DNA of 64,000 nt from Actinomadura luteofluorescens (GCF_013409365.1 NZ_JACCBA010000001.1:7874001-7938000); one strand, 5' to 3'; positions 15,931-24,643 are shown, counted from the stretch's first letter. The notes: generated from the sequence alone by a model not told the origin. Made by a program: numbers and translations.

Positions 15931-16491
15931 TTATGCCGGGCGGTCGGTGAGGTTCTGCACCGGGGCGGGCAGGGCGTCCGGCGGCTCGGCGGGGCGCGGC
16001 GCCATCCGGGCGCGCATCGCGTCCAGGTCGTCGCCGAACCTGGTGACGGTGGACTCCAGGTCGCGCCAGATCCCGGTCCGCTGCTCCAGCGCCGCGACCT
16101 TGGAGCGCAGGTCGGCGACGCGCCGCTCGGCGGCCTCCAGCCGGGTGCGGTTGCCGGCGGTGTCGCGGCCGGTCCGGATCAGGCTGGTCGCGACGGCGGC
16201 CAGGTCGCGCTCGGTGTCGTCCATGCGCTCGTCGAGGCGCGGCAGCAGCCGGTCGTTGAGCTGCCCGACCAGCGAGTCGAGCTCGGTGCGGATCGTGCGG
16301 AGCTCGGTGTCCTGGACGCGGACGGCCTGCTCTAGGATCGACAGGCGCTCGACGAGGACGGGCAGGAGCCGGACGAGCTCCGCCGACCGCTCCAGATCTC
16401 GCCCGGCCCTGACGAGGGCGCCGGCGCCCTCGCGCAGATGGCGCTCCACCTCGGCGGCGGCGCGGCGGACGAGACCCGGTATCACGGTCAT
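15931..16491 (-). CDS. Coiled-coil protein of unknown function
   Basis: 186 residues. From about residue 30 to 160 the chain is nearly all heptad-like helix (LVRLLPVLVERLSILEQAV, LRTIRTELDSLVGQLNDRLLPRLDERM, RTRLEAAERRVADLRSKVAALEQR), so a long coiled coil is likely. There is no signal peptide or membrane segment, and the tail is Pro-rich. I do not recognise the family; it resembles DUF1640-like or polyhydroxyalkanoate-granule-type helical proteins only in general build. The ATG at 16491 is preceded by AAGGGAGC. Confidence 0.7.
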   Translation of the reverse strand: MTVIPGLVRRAAAEVERHLREGAGALVRAGRDLERSAELVRLLPVLVERLSILEQAVRVQDTELRTIRTELDSLVGQLNDRLLPRLDERMDDTERDLAAVATSLIRTGRDTAGNRTRLEAAERRVADLRSKVAALEQRTGIWRDLESTVTRFGDDLDAMRARMAPRPAEPPDALPAPVQNLTDRPA

Positions 16492-16573
16492 GGCGCTCCC
16501 TTCCGGGGCCGGCGGGTGGAATCTCCTTAAACTGTAGGCGAATCGACCGTGAACGTTTTGTGAACTCACCGGT

Positions 16574-16741
16574 TTATTTCGGGGCGTGCGCGCCTTCGCG
16601 GACGGGCTCGCGGCGCCACGGCCGGCCGGGCGGCGCGCTGCAGGTGCACAGTCCCTGCCGCACGATGAGCGAGGCGCGTTCGGCGGTGTAGTCGGCCCGG
16701 CTCGCGGCCGGCCGGACGCGGTGGCATGTCAGGCAGAGCAT
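16574..16741 (-). CDS. Small Cys-motif protein (55 residues)
   Basis: The frame beginning at ATG 16741 reads MLCLTCHRVRPAASRADY and later GLCTCSAPPG, giving two CxxC/CxC pairs that could bind zinc. GGGGGGAG lies a few bases upstream of the ATG, an unusually good ribosome-binding site, and a 13-base hairpin lies in the leader. The longer open frame to 16894 includes the hairpin and is unlikely. No family recognised; it is divergent from the GAF regulator. Confidence 0.5.
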   Translation of the reverse strand: MLCLTCHRVRPAASRADYTAERASLIVRQGLCTCSAPPGRPWRREPVREGAHAPK

Positions 16742-16776
16742 GGTCGTTCTCCCCCCGTAGCGCCGGGAGAGCGGGG

Positions 16777-16815
16777 CCGTCCCGCACGCATTCCCCCCGG
16801 ACGCGTGCGGGACGG
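16777..16815. promoter_or_regulatory. Perfect 13-base hairpin in the divergent leader
   Basis: CCGTCCCGCACGC (16777-16789) and GCGTGCGGGACGG (16803-16815) enclose a 13-base loop. For the small Cys protein it would sit in the 5' leader about 35 bases before the start; it could be an attenuator or a terminator for transcription from the right. Confidence 0.55.
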
Positions 16816-16869
16816 CGGACCCACGGGATGGTCCTCTGGCTCCCCGGCGACGCTCACGGTAGGCGCATC

Positions 16870-16888
16870 CACGTTGCATGCACGTTGC
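16870..16888. repeat. Direct repeat CACGTTGC, 11-base period
   Basis: CACGTTGC occurs at 16870-16877 and 16881-16888, one helical turn apart, about 120 bases before the GAF regulator start. It may be a regulator-binding site or part of a promoter. Apart from this and the hairpin, the 267-base gap 16742-17008 shows nothing more. Confidence 0.4.
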
Positions 16889-17008
16889 GATCATTCGGTC
16901 ACGGAACGTGCCGCGATCCGGTCAGGCGGGATCCGGCGAATCGGTTGCGCCGTCCAGGCGATGGACCGATGCTCGAACGAGCCGGGCTTCCTCCGGGAGA
17001 AAGGGCCG

Positions 17009-18457
17009 ATGGTGGTGCGCGAGCCGGTGACCGTCCGGGCGCCGATCGCCGAGTCGTGGCGGCGTTCCCAGGACGCCGACGTCGACGCGGGCGTGGAGGC
17101 GGCGCCCCTGGTGTTCGACCGGGACTCCCTTTCCGACGCCCGCGGCGCCCACCCCCTCGAACCGCACCTGCCGATGCTGCAGTCTCTGCTGCGGCGGGTC
17201 GCCGACGAGGCCGAGCACCTGATGGTGATCACCGACGCCGCCGGGCACGTGCTGTGGACGCAGGGCCCGGCCTTCGCCCGCCGCGCCGCCGACGCGATCG
17301 GCCTGACCGAGGGCTTCCTCTGGTCGGAGGACGCCGTCGGGACCAACGGCATCGGCACCGCGCTCGCCTCCGGGCGGCCCGAGTACGTGTACGCCGCCGA
17401 GCACGTCGCCCACGTCCTGCACTGCTGGTCGTGCGCCGGCGCGCCGATCACCGATCCCGACTCGGGGCGGGTGGTCGGCTGCATCGACGTCAGCGCGACG
17501 GTGCAGGCGCTGCATCCCGCGACCGTCGCGCTCGTCGCCGCCGCGGCGCGGCTGGCCGAGGCGCGGCTGGAGAACGAGATGCTGGTGCGCGACCAGCGGC
17601 TGCGCGAGCGGCTCCTGCCGCACCTGCGGGGGCTGCGCGGCACCGGCGTCCTCGCCACCGCCACCGGCCGCATCCTCGCCGCGCAGGAGGGCGCGCTGGT
17701 CGGCCGGCGCGTCACCGTCCCCGAGCCGGGCGGGACGGTCATGCTGCCGGACGGGCGCACCGCCATCGCCGAGCCGCTGGGCGAGGCGTTCCTGCTGCGG
17801 ATCCCGGGGGCCCGCGGCCGGGTCGACGAGAGCGCCCCGTCCGGGCGCGGCCTGGCGGCCAGGCCCGCGGCCGGGGGGCCGCCGCTGCTGGCGCTGGCGC
17901 TGCTCGGCGACGGGCCGCACGCGCTGCTGGACGGGCGGCCCTTCGACCTGACGCTGCGGCACGCCGAGATCCTCGCGCTGCTGGCGCTGCATCCGCGCGG
18001 GCTGAGCGGCGACCGGCTCTCGCTGTACCTGTACGGCGACGAGGGCAGCGCGGCGACCGTCCGCCCAGAGATCCACCGGCTCCGCCACCAGCTCGGAGAC
18101 GTCGTTCGGGCCCGCCCCTACCGGCTCGGCTGCGCGGTCGACGCCGACTTCCTCACCGTGCGGCGGCTGCTGGACGAGGGGGACGTCGCCGGTGCCGTGC
18201 GGCTGTACGGGGGAGAGCTGCTGCCGCGCTCGGACGCGCCCGCCGTCCGCGCGGAACGCGACGAACTGGCGGTGCGGGTCCGGCGGCAGGTGCTGGACCG
18301 GGGCGGCGCCGACGTGCTGTGGGCCTACGCGCAGTCCGAGCCGGGCGGCGCCGATCTGGAGGCGCTGGAGCGGCTGCGGGGCGTCCTGCCGCTGGGGGAT
18401 CCGCGGCGGGCCGCCGTGGCCTCGCGCAGCGCCCGGCTGCTCAGCGGCGAGCCGTAG
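17009..18457 (+). CDS. GAF-domain transcriptional regulator with SARP/BTAD-like C-terminus
   Basis: 482 residues. Residues ~55-200 form an AcoR-like GAF sensor (HLMVITDAAGHVLWTQGP, GFLWSEDAVGTNGIGTAL, HCWSCAGAPITDPDSGRVVGCID). In place of the sigma-54 ATPase, the C-terminus has a winged helix (LRHAEILALLALHPRGLSGDRLSLYLYGDE, then VRPEIHRLRHQLGD) and a helical BTAD-like tail (DVAGAVRLYGGELLPRSDAPAVRAERDEL). Related actinobacterial proteins often regulate aldehyde/alcohol dehydrogenase genes, but none is adjacent here. The ATG at 17009 follows AAAGGG; an ATG at 16961 is possible. The 3' end overlaps the convergent phosphatase by 17 bases. Confidence 0.8.
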   Translation: MVVREPVTVRAPIAESWRRSQDADVDAGVEAAPLVFDRDSLSDARGAHPLEPHLPMLQSLLRRVADEAEHLMVITDAAGHVLWTQGPAFARRAADAIGLTEGFLWSEDAVGTNGIGTALASGRPEYVYAAEHVAHVLHCWSCAGAPITDPDSGRVVGCIDVSATVQALHPATVALVAAAARLAEARLENEMLVRDQRLRERLLPHLRGLRGTGVLATATGRILAAQEGALVGRRVTVPEPGGTVMLPDGRTAIAEPLGEAFLLRIPGARGRVDESAPSGRGLAARPAAGGPPLLALALLGDGPHALLDGRPFDLTLRHAEILALLALHPRGLSGDRLSLYLYGDEGSAATVRPEIHRLRHQLGDVVRARPYRLGCAVDADFLTVRRLLDEGDVAGAVRLYGGELLPRSDAPAVRAERDELAVRVRRQVLDRGGADVLWAYAQSEPGGADLEALERLRGVLPLGDPRRAAVASRSARLLSGEP

Positions 18458-19166
18458 GAGGCGGCACCGCGGCGGTGGCGAGGTGGGCGCAGTCGTTGTA
18501 GCAGACGGCGGCGAGCCCGGTCCCGTCGTGCCGCCACCGGGTGACCGAGGCGTTGGCGATGGGCTCCTTCTCGATCCGCATGATCTCCTGTTCGGTCAGC
18601 TCCTCCACGAGGTAGCGGGTCATGACGATGATCGCGTCGTGGGCGACGACCAGGGCGCGGCCGCCGGGGGCGCCGGACTGCAGGTCGCGGTAGAAGCTGC
18701 GCAGCCGCAGGGCCAGGTCGGCCCACGACTCGCCGCCGGGCGGCCGGTGGTAGAACTTGCCGAGGTGGCGCAGCCGCTCGGCCTCCTCCGGGAACCGGTT
18801 GCGGACGCCGCGGGGGGTCAGCCCCTGCAGCACGCCCTGCTCGCGGTCGCGGATCCGCTCGTCCACCTGGATGCGCGGGGCGGGGAAGGACGTCTCGGCG
18901 AGCGCGATCCTGGCGGTGTCGAGGGCCCGCAGGTACGGGGAGGTGATCACCGTGGTGGGGCGTTCGTCCTCGGGGAGCGCCTCCAGCCAGCGGCCGAGCC
19001 CCGCCGCCTGCGCCCGTCCGGTGTCCGACAGCGGGATGTCGGCGTCCCGCTCGGAGATGTCGGCCTCCTCGGCGTCGGTGCCGAGGACGGCCTGGAAGGC
19101 GAGGTTGCCGGTGCTCTCACCGTGCCGGGTCAGGGTCAGCCATCGCAGCGCGTTCACGCCCGCCAT
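18441..19166 (-). CDS. Histidine phosphatase (phosphoglycerate-mutase-like) family protein
   Basis: 241 residues. TLTRHGEST near residue 12 provides the phospho-accepting His with Arg, SPYLRALDTA the second Arg block, and ALVVAHDAIIVM the second His. RDREQGVLQGLTPRG matches a broad-specificity phosphatase branch rather than glycolytic PGM. A cytosolic hydrolase of sugar or nucleotide phosphates; substrate unknown. ATG at 19166. Confidence 0.85.
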   Translation of the reverse strand: MAGVNALRWLTLTRHGESTGNLAFQAVLGTDAEEADISERDADIPLSDTGRAQAAGLGRWLEALPEDERPTTVITSPYLRALDTARIALAETSFPAPRIQVDERIRDREQGVLQGLTPRGVRNRFPEEAERLRHLGKFYHRPPGGESWADLALRLRSFYRDLQSGAPGGRALVVAHDAIIVMTRYLVEELTEQEIMRIEKEPIANASVTRWRHDGTGLAAVCYNDCAHLATAAVPPPTARR

Positions 19167-19250
19167 GCTGCCATGCCCCGCCGCCTCCCGGCCCCGCCCG
19201 GAGGCGCCGTCCCGGTTGCTCTACAGCCGGTAGTACTCTTTGGTGCCGTG

Positions 19251-19613
19251 ATGAACGTGCTGTCCACCACGACGATCGTGGTGGCGCTCCTGGCCGCCGG
19301 CTACGCCCTGGTGACGGCGCTGCGCGGCCGGGCGATGGGCGCCGGCGACCTCGCCGCGTTCGGCGTCCTGGAGGTGCTGCTGGTCGCGCAGGCCGTGGTG
19401 GCCTTCGTCCGGCTCTCCGGCGGCGAGGGGCCGGACGGCGCCGCCACCTTCGTCGGCTACCTGCTGGGGTCGCTGCTGATCCCCGTCGCCGGCGCCGGGT
19501 GGGGGCTGCTGGAGCGCACCCGGTGGGGCCCCACCGTGCTCGTCGTGGCCGGGGTGGCCGTCGCCGTCATGATCGTGCGGATGAACCAGCTGTGGAGCGG
19601 CACCGGTGCCTGA
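19251..19613 (+). CDS. Four-helix integral membrane protein, unknown function
   Basis: 120 residues, nearly all hydrophobic, with about four predicted helices (residues 5-22, 31-52, 64-85, 92-110). No catalytic motif. The ATG at 19251 is preceded by a possible GTG at 19248. The stop overlaps the start of the next membrane-protein gene, so the two form an operon and may form a complex. Such tandem small membrane-protein pairs are common in actinomycetes without a known role. Confidence 0.7.
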   Translation: MNVLSTTTIVVALLAAGYALVTALRGRAMGAGDLAAFGVLEVLLVAQAVVAFVRLSGGEGPDGAATFVGYLLGSLLIPVAGAGWGLLERTRWGPTVLVVAGVAVAVMIVRMNQLWSGTGA

Positions 19614-20193
19614 GCCCGAACACGAGCCCGTCCGCGGGACCGAGCCCGTCCGAGAGGACCCGCCCGGCCCCGAGACCGCGGTCCAGGGGCCGCTGACCCG
19701 CGCGGACGACGGCGCCCGCGCCGGCGCCGAGGCCCGCACGGGCGGCGGTGCCCGGCCCGGCGCCACCGCCGGCGGGCCGGGACGGCTGCTGGTCGCCGTC
19801 TATGCGATCTTCGCGCTCGCGGCCGGCGCGCGGGCGGGCGTGCAGATCGCCACCCGCTTCGCCGACGCGCCGGTCGCCTACCTGCTGTCGGCGCTCGCCG
19901 CCGCCGTCTACGTCCTGGCGACGGTGGCCCTGGCCCGGGGCGGCCGGACCTCGTTCCGGATCGCAGTCGCCGCCTGCGCGACGGAGCTGGTGGGCGTGCT
20001 CGCCGTGGGCACGCTCAGCATCGCCGACCGCGCGGCGTTCCCGGACGAGACCGTCTGGTCCGTGTACGGGCGCGGCTACGGGTTCGTGCCCCTGGTCCTG
20101 CCGGTGGTGGGCCTGCTCTGGCTGCGCCGCACCGCCCGCAGAGGTGGCGGAACCCCCGCGGGCGGTGGGCGCCCTGTGAGCGGCGGCGTGTGA
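19606..20193 (+). CDS. Membrane protein with disordered N-terminal tail, unknown function
   Basis: 195 residues from GTG 19606, overlapping the previous stop. The first ~55 residues are Pro/Glu/Gly-rich and probably disordered. Four hydrophobic helices follow (about 59-75, 85-108, 118-138, 153-173). Conserved-looking polar segment RAAFPDETVWSVYGRGYGFVPL lies between helices 3 and 4. Function not recognisable; co-transcribed with the preceding membrane protein. Confidence 0.7.
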   Translation: MPEPEHEPVRGTEPVREDPPGPETAVQGPLTRADDGARAGAEARTGGGARPGATAGGPGRLLVAVYAIFALAAGARAGVQIATRFADAPVAYLLSALAAAVYVLATVALARGGRTSFRIAVAACATELVGVLAVGTLSIADRAAFPDETVWSVYGRGYGFVPLVLPVVGLLWLRRTARRGGGTPAGGGRPVSGGV

Positions 20194-20202
20194 GCCCTCC
20201 GG

Positions 20203-20240
20203 CCACAGGTGTCTGTGGGTCATGCCGTCCTCCCGGGAGG
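20203..20240. terminator. Short hairpins between convergent genes
   Basis: CCACAG-GTGT-CTGTGG (20203-20218) and the palindrome CCTCCCGGGAGG (20229-20240) fill the 54-base gap between convergent genes. Together they may end transcription in both directions. Confidence 0.4.
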
Positions 20241-20247
20241 GGGCCGG

Positions 20248-21015
20248 TCACGCCGCGGTCCGGGCCGCGGCGTTCGAGCCGACCGGCAGGGCGTGCACGG
20301 CCGCCCGGGTGATCGCCTCGACCTCCTCGGCGGAGCGGTCGGCGGCCGGGTTGCGGCGCATCCAGCGGATCAGCTTCAGCGGCGGCGCGAACACGATGCC
20401 GTCGGCGGTGAACGGGGTGCGGGCGAGCTTGCCGCCGTGCACGGCCAGCACCGGCGTCACCGTGACCGGCGTCCCCGCGGCGCGGGAGATCGCCGCGCCG
20501 GCCGCCTCGGCCCGTGCGGTCAGCCCTGCGACGAGCTTGGACTGCGTCCGGCCGTCGATGAACAGCCGGCCGCCGTGCTGGGACACCTCGGCCCCGGGCG
20601 ACCACGCCTCGTTGTGCACGAGCCACACGCCACCGGGCCCGACCACCAGCTGGTCGGCGATCCCGTGCTCGGGGACGGTCCGGGCGTGCAGCACGCGGTG
20701 CCCGCGCCGCTCCAGCGTGTGGCGCAGGAAGCGGTTCATGCGCTGATCGCCGCGCAGCCCGAGCCGCCACACCCGCGACGCGCTGTAAATGCGCCAATGG
20801 ACGAGCGTGTCCGAGGCCGCCACCACAACGGCCATCACGATTCCGAAAACGGCGTTGACCAGCAGAGCGCACAGCACGAGCGTCGCGGCCGACAGAAAGG
20901 CGCGTGTCCGCAATCGTCCTTTTCGGCCCCGCTGCCAGAGTTCCTCGTACACCGCCTGCGGTGAACCGCCGGTGAAAGCGGGGCGGTCCCTGAGGTAGAT
21001 GGAGCTGCCGAACAT
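20248..21015 (-). CDS. NERD (nuclease-related) domain membrane protein
   Basis: 255 residues. Two hydrophobic helices (about 42-57 and 58-72) anchor an otherwise soluble protein. The NERD fold appears from ~residue 90: MNRFLRHTLERRGHRVLHARTVPEHGIADQLVVGPGGVWLVHNEAW. GIADQLVVGPGGVWLV corresponds to the DID-LVVGPGGVFVI nuclease core, but the second catalytic position reads HNEAW rather than the usual D/E-T-K, so nuclease activity is doubtful. Role unknown. Confidence 0.75.
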   Translation of the reverse strand: MFGSSIYLRDRPAFTGGSPQAVYEELWQRGRKGRLRTRAFLSAATLVLCALLVNAVFGIVMAVVVAASDTLVHWRIYSASRVWRLGLRGDQRMNRFLRHTLERRGHRVLHARTVPEHGIADQLVVGPGGVWLVHNEAWSPGAEVSQHGGRLFIDGRTQSKLVAGLTARAEAAGAAISRAAGTPVTVTPVLAVHGGKLARTPFTADGIVFAPPLKLIRWMRRNPAADRSAEEVEAITRAAVHALPVGSNAAARTAA

Positions 21016-21302
21016 GTCCGTCCTCCCAGCACCTGCTTAGACGCCACCAGTATGGGGACGCCGCGGCATTGCCGCCACACTTCGCGAGGTGACTTAAATC
21101 AAACTTCCGCGCCACTTCTTGGACCTGGGGCATTGCTCACCTGCTCGTTCGCGTGTGATTCGTGCGACGATTCGGGGGAACAACGCAGAAGAGCCGCCGG
21201 AGATTGGCTGAAAGGCGCGGTGCAACTATCACCGCAACATTCAAAGCCCTTTTCGCTGCAATTGATTTCCGGGTGGCGCGGGCGGCGCGGCACACTGGGA
21301 CG
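21016..21302. other. Divergent intergenic region between NERD and hrpB genes
   Basis: 287 bases with two comparatively A/T-rich patches (around 21090-21110 and 21235-21275) that probably hold the two divergent promoters; I see no confident -35/-10 pair, repeat or small gene. The hrpB frame stays open back to 21162, so a longer helicase is not excluded. Confidence 0.4.
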
Positions 21303-23813
21303 ATGCACCTCAGCGCCGCCGAAGACCTCCCCGTCCGCCACGCCGTCCCCGCCCTGCGCGCGGCCCTGGACGAGCACGGCGCGGCGGTGCTGGCGGCGCC
21401 TCCCGGCACCGGGAAGACCACCCTGGTCCCCCTCGCGCTCGCGGGGCTGGCCCTTGCGCGGGATCAGGGCGCCCCGCCCGCGCCCGGCAAGGTCCTGGTC
21501 CTGGAGCCCCGCCGCCTCGCCGCCCGCGCCGCCGCCCGCCGCATGGCCTGGCTCCTCGGCGAACGCGTCGGGGACCGCGTCGGCGTCACCGTCCGCGGCG
21601 AGACCCGGCCCGGCGCCCGCGTCGAGGTCGTCACCACGGGCGTCGTCCTCCAGCGCCTGCAGTCCGACCCCGAACTCGACGGCGTCGGCACGGTGATCCT
21701 GGACGAGTGCCACGAGCGGCACCTGGACGCCGACACCGCGCTGGCGTTCCTGCTCGACGTCCGCGCCGCGCTGCGCCCCGACCTGCGCCTGGTCGCCGCG
21801 TCGGCCACCGCCGACACCGGCCCGTGGTCGCGCCTGCTCGGCGGCGCCCCGGTCGTGGAGACCGCGGCGGCGCTCCACCCGGTCGAGACGGTCTGGGCGC
21901 CGCCGCCGCGGCCCGTCCCGCCACCGCACGGCATGCGCGTCGACCCGGGGTTCCTCGCGCACGTCGCCGCGACCGCCCGCCGGGCGCTGGCCGAACGCGA
22001 CGGCGACGTGCTGTGCTTCCTGCCGGGGGTCGGCGAGATCTCCCGCGTCGCCGGGCTGCTGTCCGGCGCGCCCGCCGAGGTCCTGCAGATCCACGGCCAG
22101 GCGCCGGGGCGCGTGCAGGACGAGGTGCTCGCGCCCGCGTCCCGCCGCCGGATCGTGCTCGCCACCTCGGTGGCCGAGTCGAGCCTCACCGTCCCCGGCG
22201 TACGCGCGGTCGTGGACAGCGGCCTCGCCCGCGAGCCGCGCACCGACCACGCCCGCGGCCTCGGCTCGCTCACCACCGTCCGGGCGTCGCGCGCCACCGC
22301 CGACCAGCGCGCCGGGCGCGCCGGGCGCGAGGCCCCCGGCACCGTCTACCGGTGCTGGACGCAGGCCGAGCACGACCGGCTCCCGGCCCGCCCCCGCCCC
22401 GAGATCGAGCTGGCCGACCTCACGGGCTTCGCCCTCCAGGCGGCCTGCTGGGGCGCCCCCGGCGCGACCGGCCTCGCCCTGCCCGACCCGCCCCCGCCCG
22501 CCGCGATGGACGCCGCGCGCTCCACCCTGCACGCGCTCGGCGCCCTGCGGGACGGCCGCGCCACCGACCGCGGCCGCCGCCTGGCCCGCGTCGGCCTGCA
22601 CCCCCGCCTCGCCCGCGCCCTCCTCGACGGCGCCCCGCGGGTCGGCGCCCGCGACGCGGCGCAGATCGTCGCGCTGCTGTCCGAGCCGCCGCCCCGCTCG
22701 GCGGGCGACGACCTCACCGCCGTCTGGCGCGCCCTGCGCGGCCGGAACCGTCCCGCCGACCCGCACGCCGCGCGGTGGCGCGACGAGGCGGCCCGCCTCC
22801 AGCGGTCGCTCGCCGGGCGGGACGGGGCGCCGGCGGGGCTCGGCGACGACCATGCGGCGGGCACCGTGGTGGCGCTGGCGTTCCCGGAGCGGGTGGCGCG
22901 GGCGCGGCGGGGGAGCGGCTACCTGATGGCGTCCGGGACGGGCGCCGAGCCGGCGGAGGGGTCGGCGCTGGCCGCGGCGCGGCCCGCCTGGCTCGCGGTC
23001 GCGGCGGCCGACCGTCCCGCCGGGGCGGCGTCGGCGCGGGTGCGGCAGGCCGTGGTGATCGACGAGGACATCGCGCGGTCCGCGGCGGCGCCGCTGCTGG
23101 AGACCGCCGAGGAGGTGGCGTGGCGCGACGGCGACGTGGTGGCGCGCCGCGTCGAGCGCCTCGGCGCGATCGAGCTGGAGGCGCGGCCGCTGCGGGATCC
23201 CGATCCCGCACTCGTGCGGGCCGCCCTGCTGGACGGGGTGCGCGCGGAGGGGCTCGGGCTGCTGCGCTGGACGCCGGCGGCCGTCGCGCTGCGGGAGCGG
23301 CTGGCGTTCCTGCGCGGAGCCCTCGGGGAGCCCTGGCCCGCCGTCGACGACGCGGCGCTGCTGGAGCGGGCGCCGGAGTGGCTGGCGGGCGCGCGGCGGC
23401 GGGCCGACCTGGCGAAGGTGGACGTCGCGGGCCTGCTGCGCGGGCTGCTGCCGTGGGACCTGGCGAAGCGGCTGGAGGAGTACGCGCCCGAGCGGGTCGA
23501 GGTCCCGTCCGGGTCGCGGATCCGGGTCGACTACTCGGGGGAGCGGCCCGTCCTGGCGGTGAAGCTGCAGGAGCTGTTCGGCTGGGACGCGGCGCCGCGG
23601 CTCGCCGGCGGCCGGGTGCCCCTGGTCGTGCACCTGCTGTCGCCCGCGGGACGCCCCGCGGCGGTCACCGCGGACCTGGCCTCGTTCTGGCGCGAGGGGT
23701 ACCGGGCGGTCCGGGCCGAGCTGCGCGGCCGCTACCCCCGGCACCCGTGGCCGGAGGACCCGGCGGGCGCCGTCGCGACCAAACGGACCACCAGGCGCGC
23801 TAGCGGGAGCTGA
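21303..23813 (+). CDS. hrpB: ATP-dependent helicase HrpB
   Basis: 836 residues, the normal HrpB size. DExH helicase motifs in order: LAAPPGTGKTTLVPL (I, residues ~32-46), VLEPRRLAAR (Ia), VVTTGVVLQRL, ILDECHERHLDAD (II, DECH), AASATADT (III), DVLCFLPGVGEI (IV), ATSVAESSLTVPGVRAVVDSG (V) and ATADQRAGRAGREAPGTVYRCW (VI). The HA2-like and HrpB-specific C-terminus follow, ending near WPEDPAGA. It is an RNA/DNA helicase of incompletely known role. ATG 21303 gives the usual N-terminus. The 3' end overlaps the convergent TetR gene by 14 bases. Confidence 0.93.
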   Translation: MHLSAAEDLPVRHAVPALRAALDEHGAAVLAAPPGTGKTTLVPLALAGLALARDQGAPPAPGKVLVLEPRRLAARAAARRMAWLLGERVGDRVGVTVRGETRPGARVEVVTTGVVLQRLQSDPELDGVGTVILDECHERHLDADTALAFLLDVRAALRPDLRLVAASATADTGPWSRLLGGAPVVETAAALHPVETVWAPPPRPVPPPHGMRVDPGFLAHVAATARRALAERDGDVLCFLPGVGEISRVAGLLSGAPAEVLQIHGQAPGRVQDEVLAPASRRRIVLATSVAESSLTVPGVRAVVDSGLAREPRTDHARGLGSLTTVRASRATADQRAGRAGREAPGTVYRCWTQAEHDRLPARPRPEIELADLTGFALQAACWGAPGATGLALPDPPPPAAMDAARSTLHALGALRDGRATDRGRRLARVGLHPRLARALLDGAPRVGARDAAQIVALLSEPPPRSAGDDLTAVWRALRGRNRPADPHAARWRDEAARLQRSLAGRDGAPAGLGDDHAAGTVVALAFPERVARARRGSGYLMASGTGAEPAEGSALAAARPAWLAVAAADRPAGAASARVRQAVVIDEDIARSAAAPLLETAEEVAWRDGDVVARRVERLGAIELEARPLRDPDPALVRAALLDGVRAEGLGLLRWTPAAVALRERLAFLRGALGEPWPAVDDAALLERAPEWLAGARRRADLAKVDVAGLLRGLLPWDLAKRLEEYAPERVEVPSGSRIRVDYSGERPVLAVKLQELFGWDAAPRLAGGRVPLVVHLLSPAGRPAAVTADLASFWREGYRAVRAELRGRYPRHPWPEDPAGAVATKRTTRRASGS

Positions 23814-24549
23814 TCAGCACCTCGATGCCGTCCAGGACGCGGGCGAGGCCGAACTCGAAGGCGCGGCCGGGCGCGACGGCGGAACCGTACTCGGACCCGA
23901 CGGCGGCGCCGACGCGGGTCCCGAGCGGGTAGTCGTCCTCGTTCACCAGCGTCTCCAGGAGGGGGGCGCTCGCCTCCCACCACTGCTCGTCGGTCATCCC
24001 GCTGCGGCGCTCGGCCTCGGCGGCGTTGACCGACACCCGGGCGGAGCTCTCGGCGAAGCCGGTCACGAGCGCGACGACCGAGTCCATCTCCACGTCGCTG
24101 AGGCCGAGGCCGTCCACGGCGCGCAGCTCGTACTCGAACTTGGCGCACGTGTTCGGGCCGAGCGGCGGCCGGACCGTGGTGATCTGGAGCAGCCACGGGT
24201 GCCGGTGGAACAGCGCCCAGTCGCCGCGGGCGATGTGCTCCAGGCGGGCCCGCCAGGAGCCGCCGGCGGGCGGCTCCAGCTCGCCGAAGGCGCGGTCGAC
24301 CATGACGTCGATCAGCTCCGCCTTGCCTGGCACGTAGGTGTAGATCGACATCGGGGAGACGCCCAGCTCCTCGGCGATGCGCCGGATCGACAGCCCGTCC
24401 AGGCCCTCGGCGTCGGCCAGCCGGACCGCCGCCCGGACGATCTCCTCCGCGGTCAGCCGCGGCTTGGGCCCCCGCCTGGGACGCTCCCGCACGCCCCACA
24501 GCAGCTCCAGGGTGCGCTTGGGGTCGCCCGCCCCGCTGTACTCGGTCAC
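23800..24549 (-). CDS. TetR-family regulator of the adjacent ABC exporter
   Basis: 249 residues. The N-terminal helix-turn-helix is LTAEEIVRAAVRLADAEGLDGLSIRRIAEELGVSPMSIYTYVPGKAELIDVMVD; the C-terminal half matches the TetR_C_1 (tetracyclin-repressor-like) helical domain. Divergent from drrA-like and drrB-like genes across a 94-base gap with two matching operator sites, so it most likely represses the exporter and itself until its ligand binds. Confidence 0.9.
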   Translation of the reverse strand: MTEYSGAGDPKRTLELLWGVRERPRRGPKPRLTAEEIVRAAVRLADAEGLDGLSIRRIAEELGVSPMSIYTYVPGKAELIDVMVDRAFGELEPPAGGSWRARLEHIARGDWALFHRHPWLLQITTVRPPLGPNTCAKFEYELRAVDGLGLSDVEMDSVVALVTGFAESSARVSVNAAEAERRSGMTDEQWWEASAPLLETLVNEDDYPLGTRVGAAVGSEYGSAVAPGRAFEFGLARVLDGIEVLISSR

Positions 24550-24578
24550 CGGCCGATCCTCTCAGGGAATGAAACTCT

Positions 24579-24626
24579 GTACCGCGTACGTTATATTGGC
24601 CGCGATGGTAAATCCGTACTGCGTAC
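24579..24626. promoter_or_regulatory. Paired operators for the TetR/ABC exporter intergenic region
   Basis: GTACCGCGTAC (24579-24589) and GTACTGCGTAC (24616-24626) are near-identical 11-base imperfect palindromes (GTAC-N3-GTAC) 37 bases apart, flanking the A/T-rich TTATATTGG that probably contains the promoter. They lie 18-65 bases upstream of the exporter start. Confidence 0.7.
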
Positions 24627-24643
24627 ATAGTTTTGGAGGACGG

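Noticed and set aside
21099..23744. 881-residue minus-strand frame opposite hrpB
   Set aside because: The plus strand carries all helicase motifs; the antisense frame is a compositional shadow without motifs.
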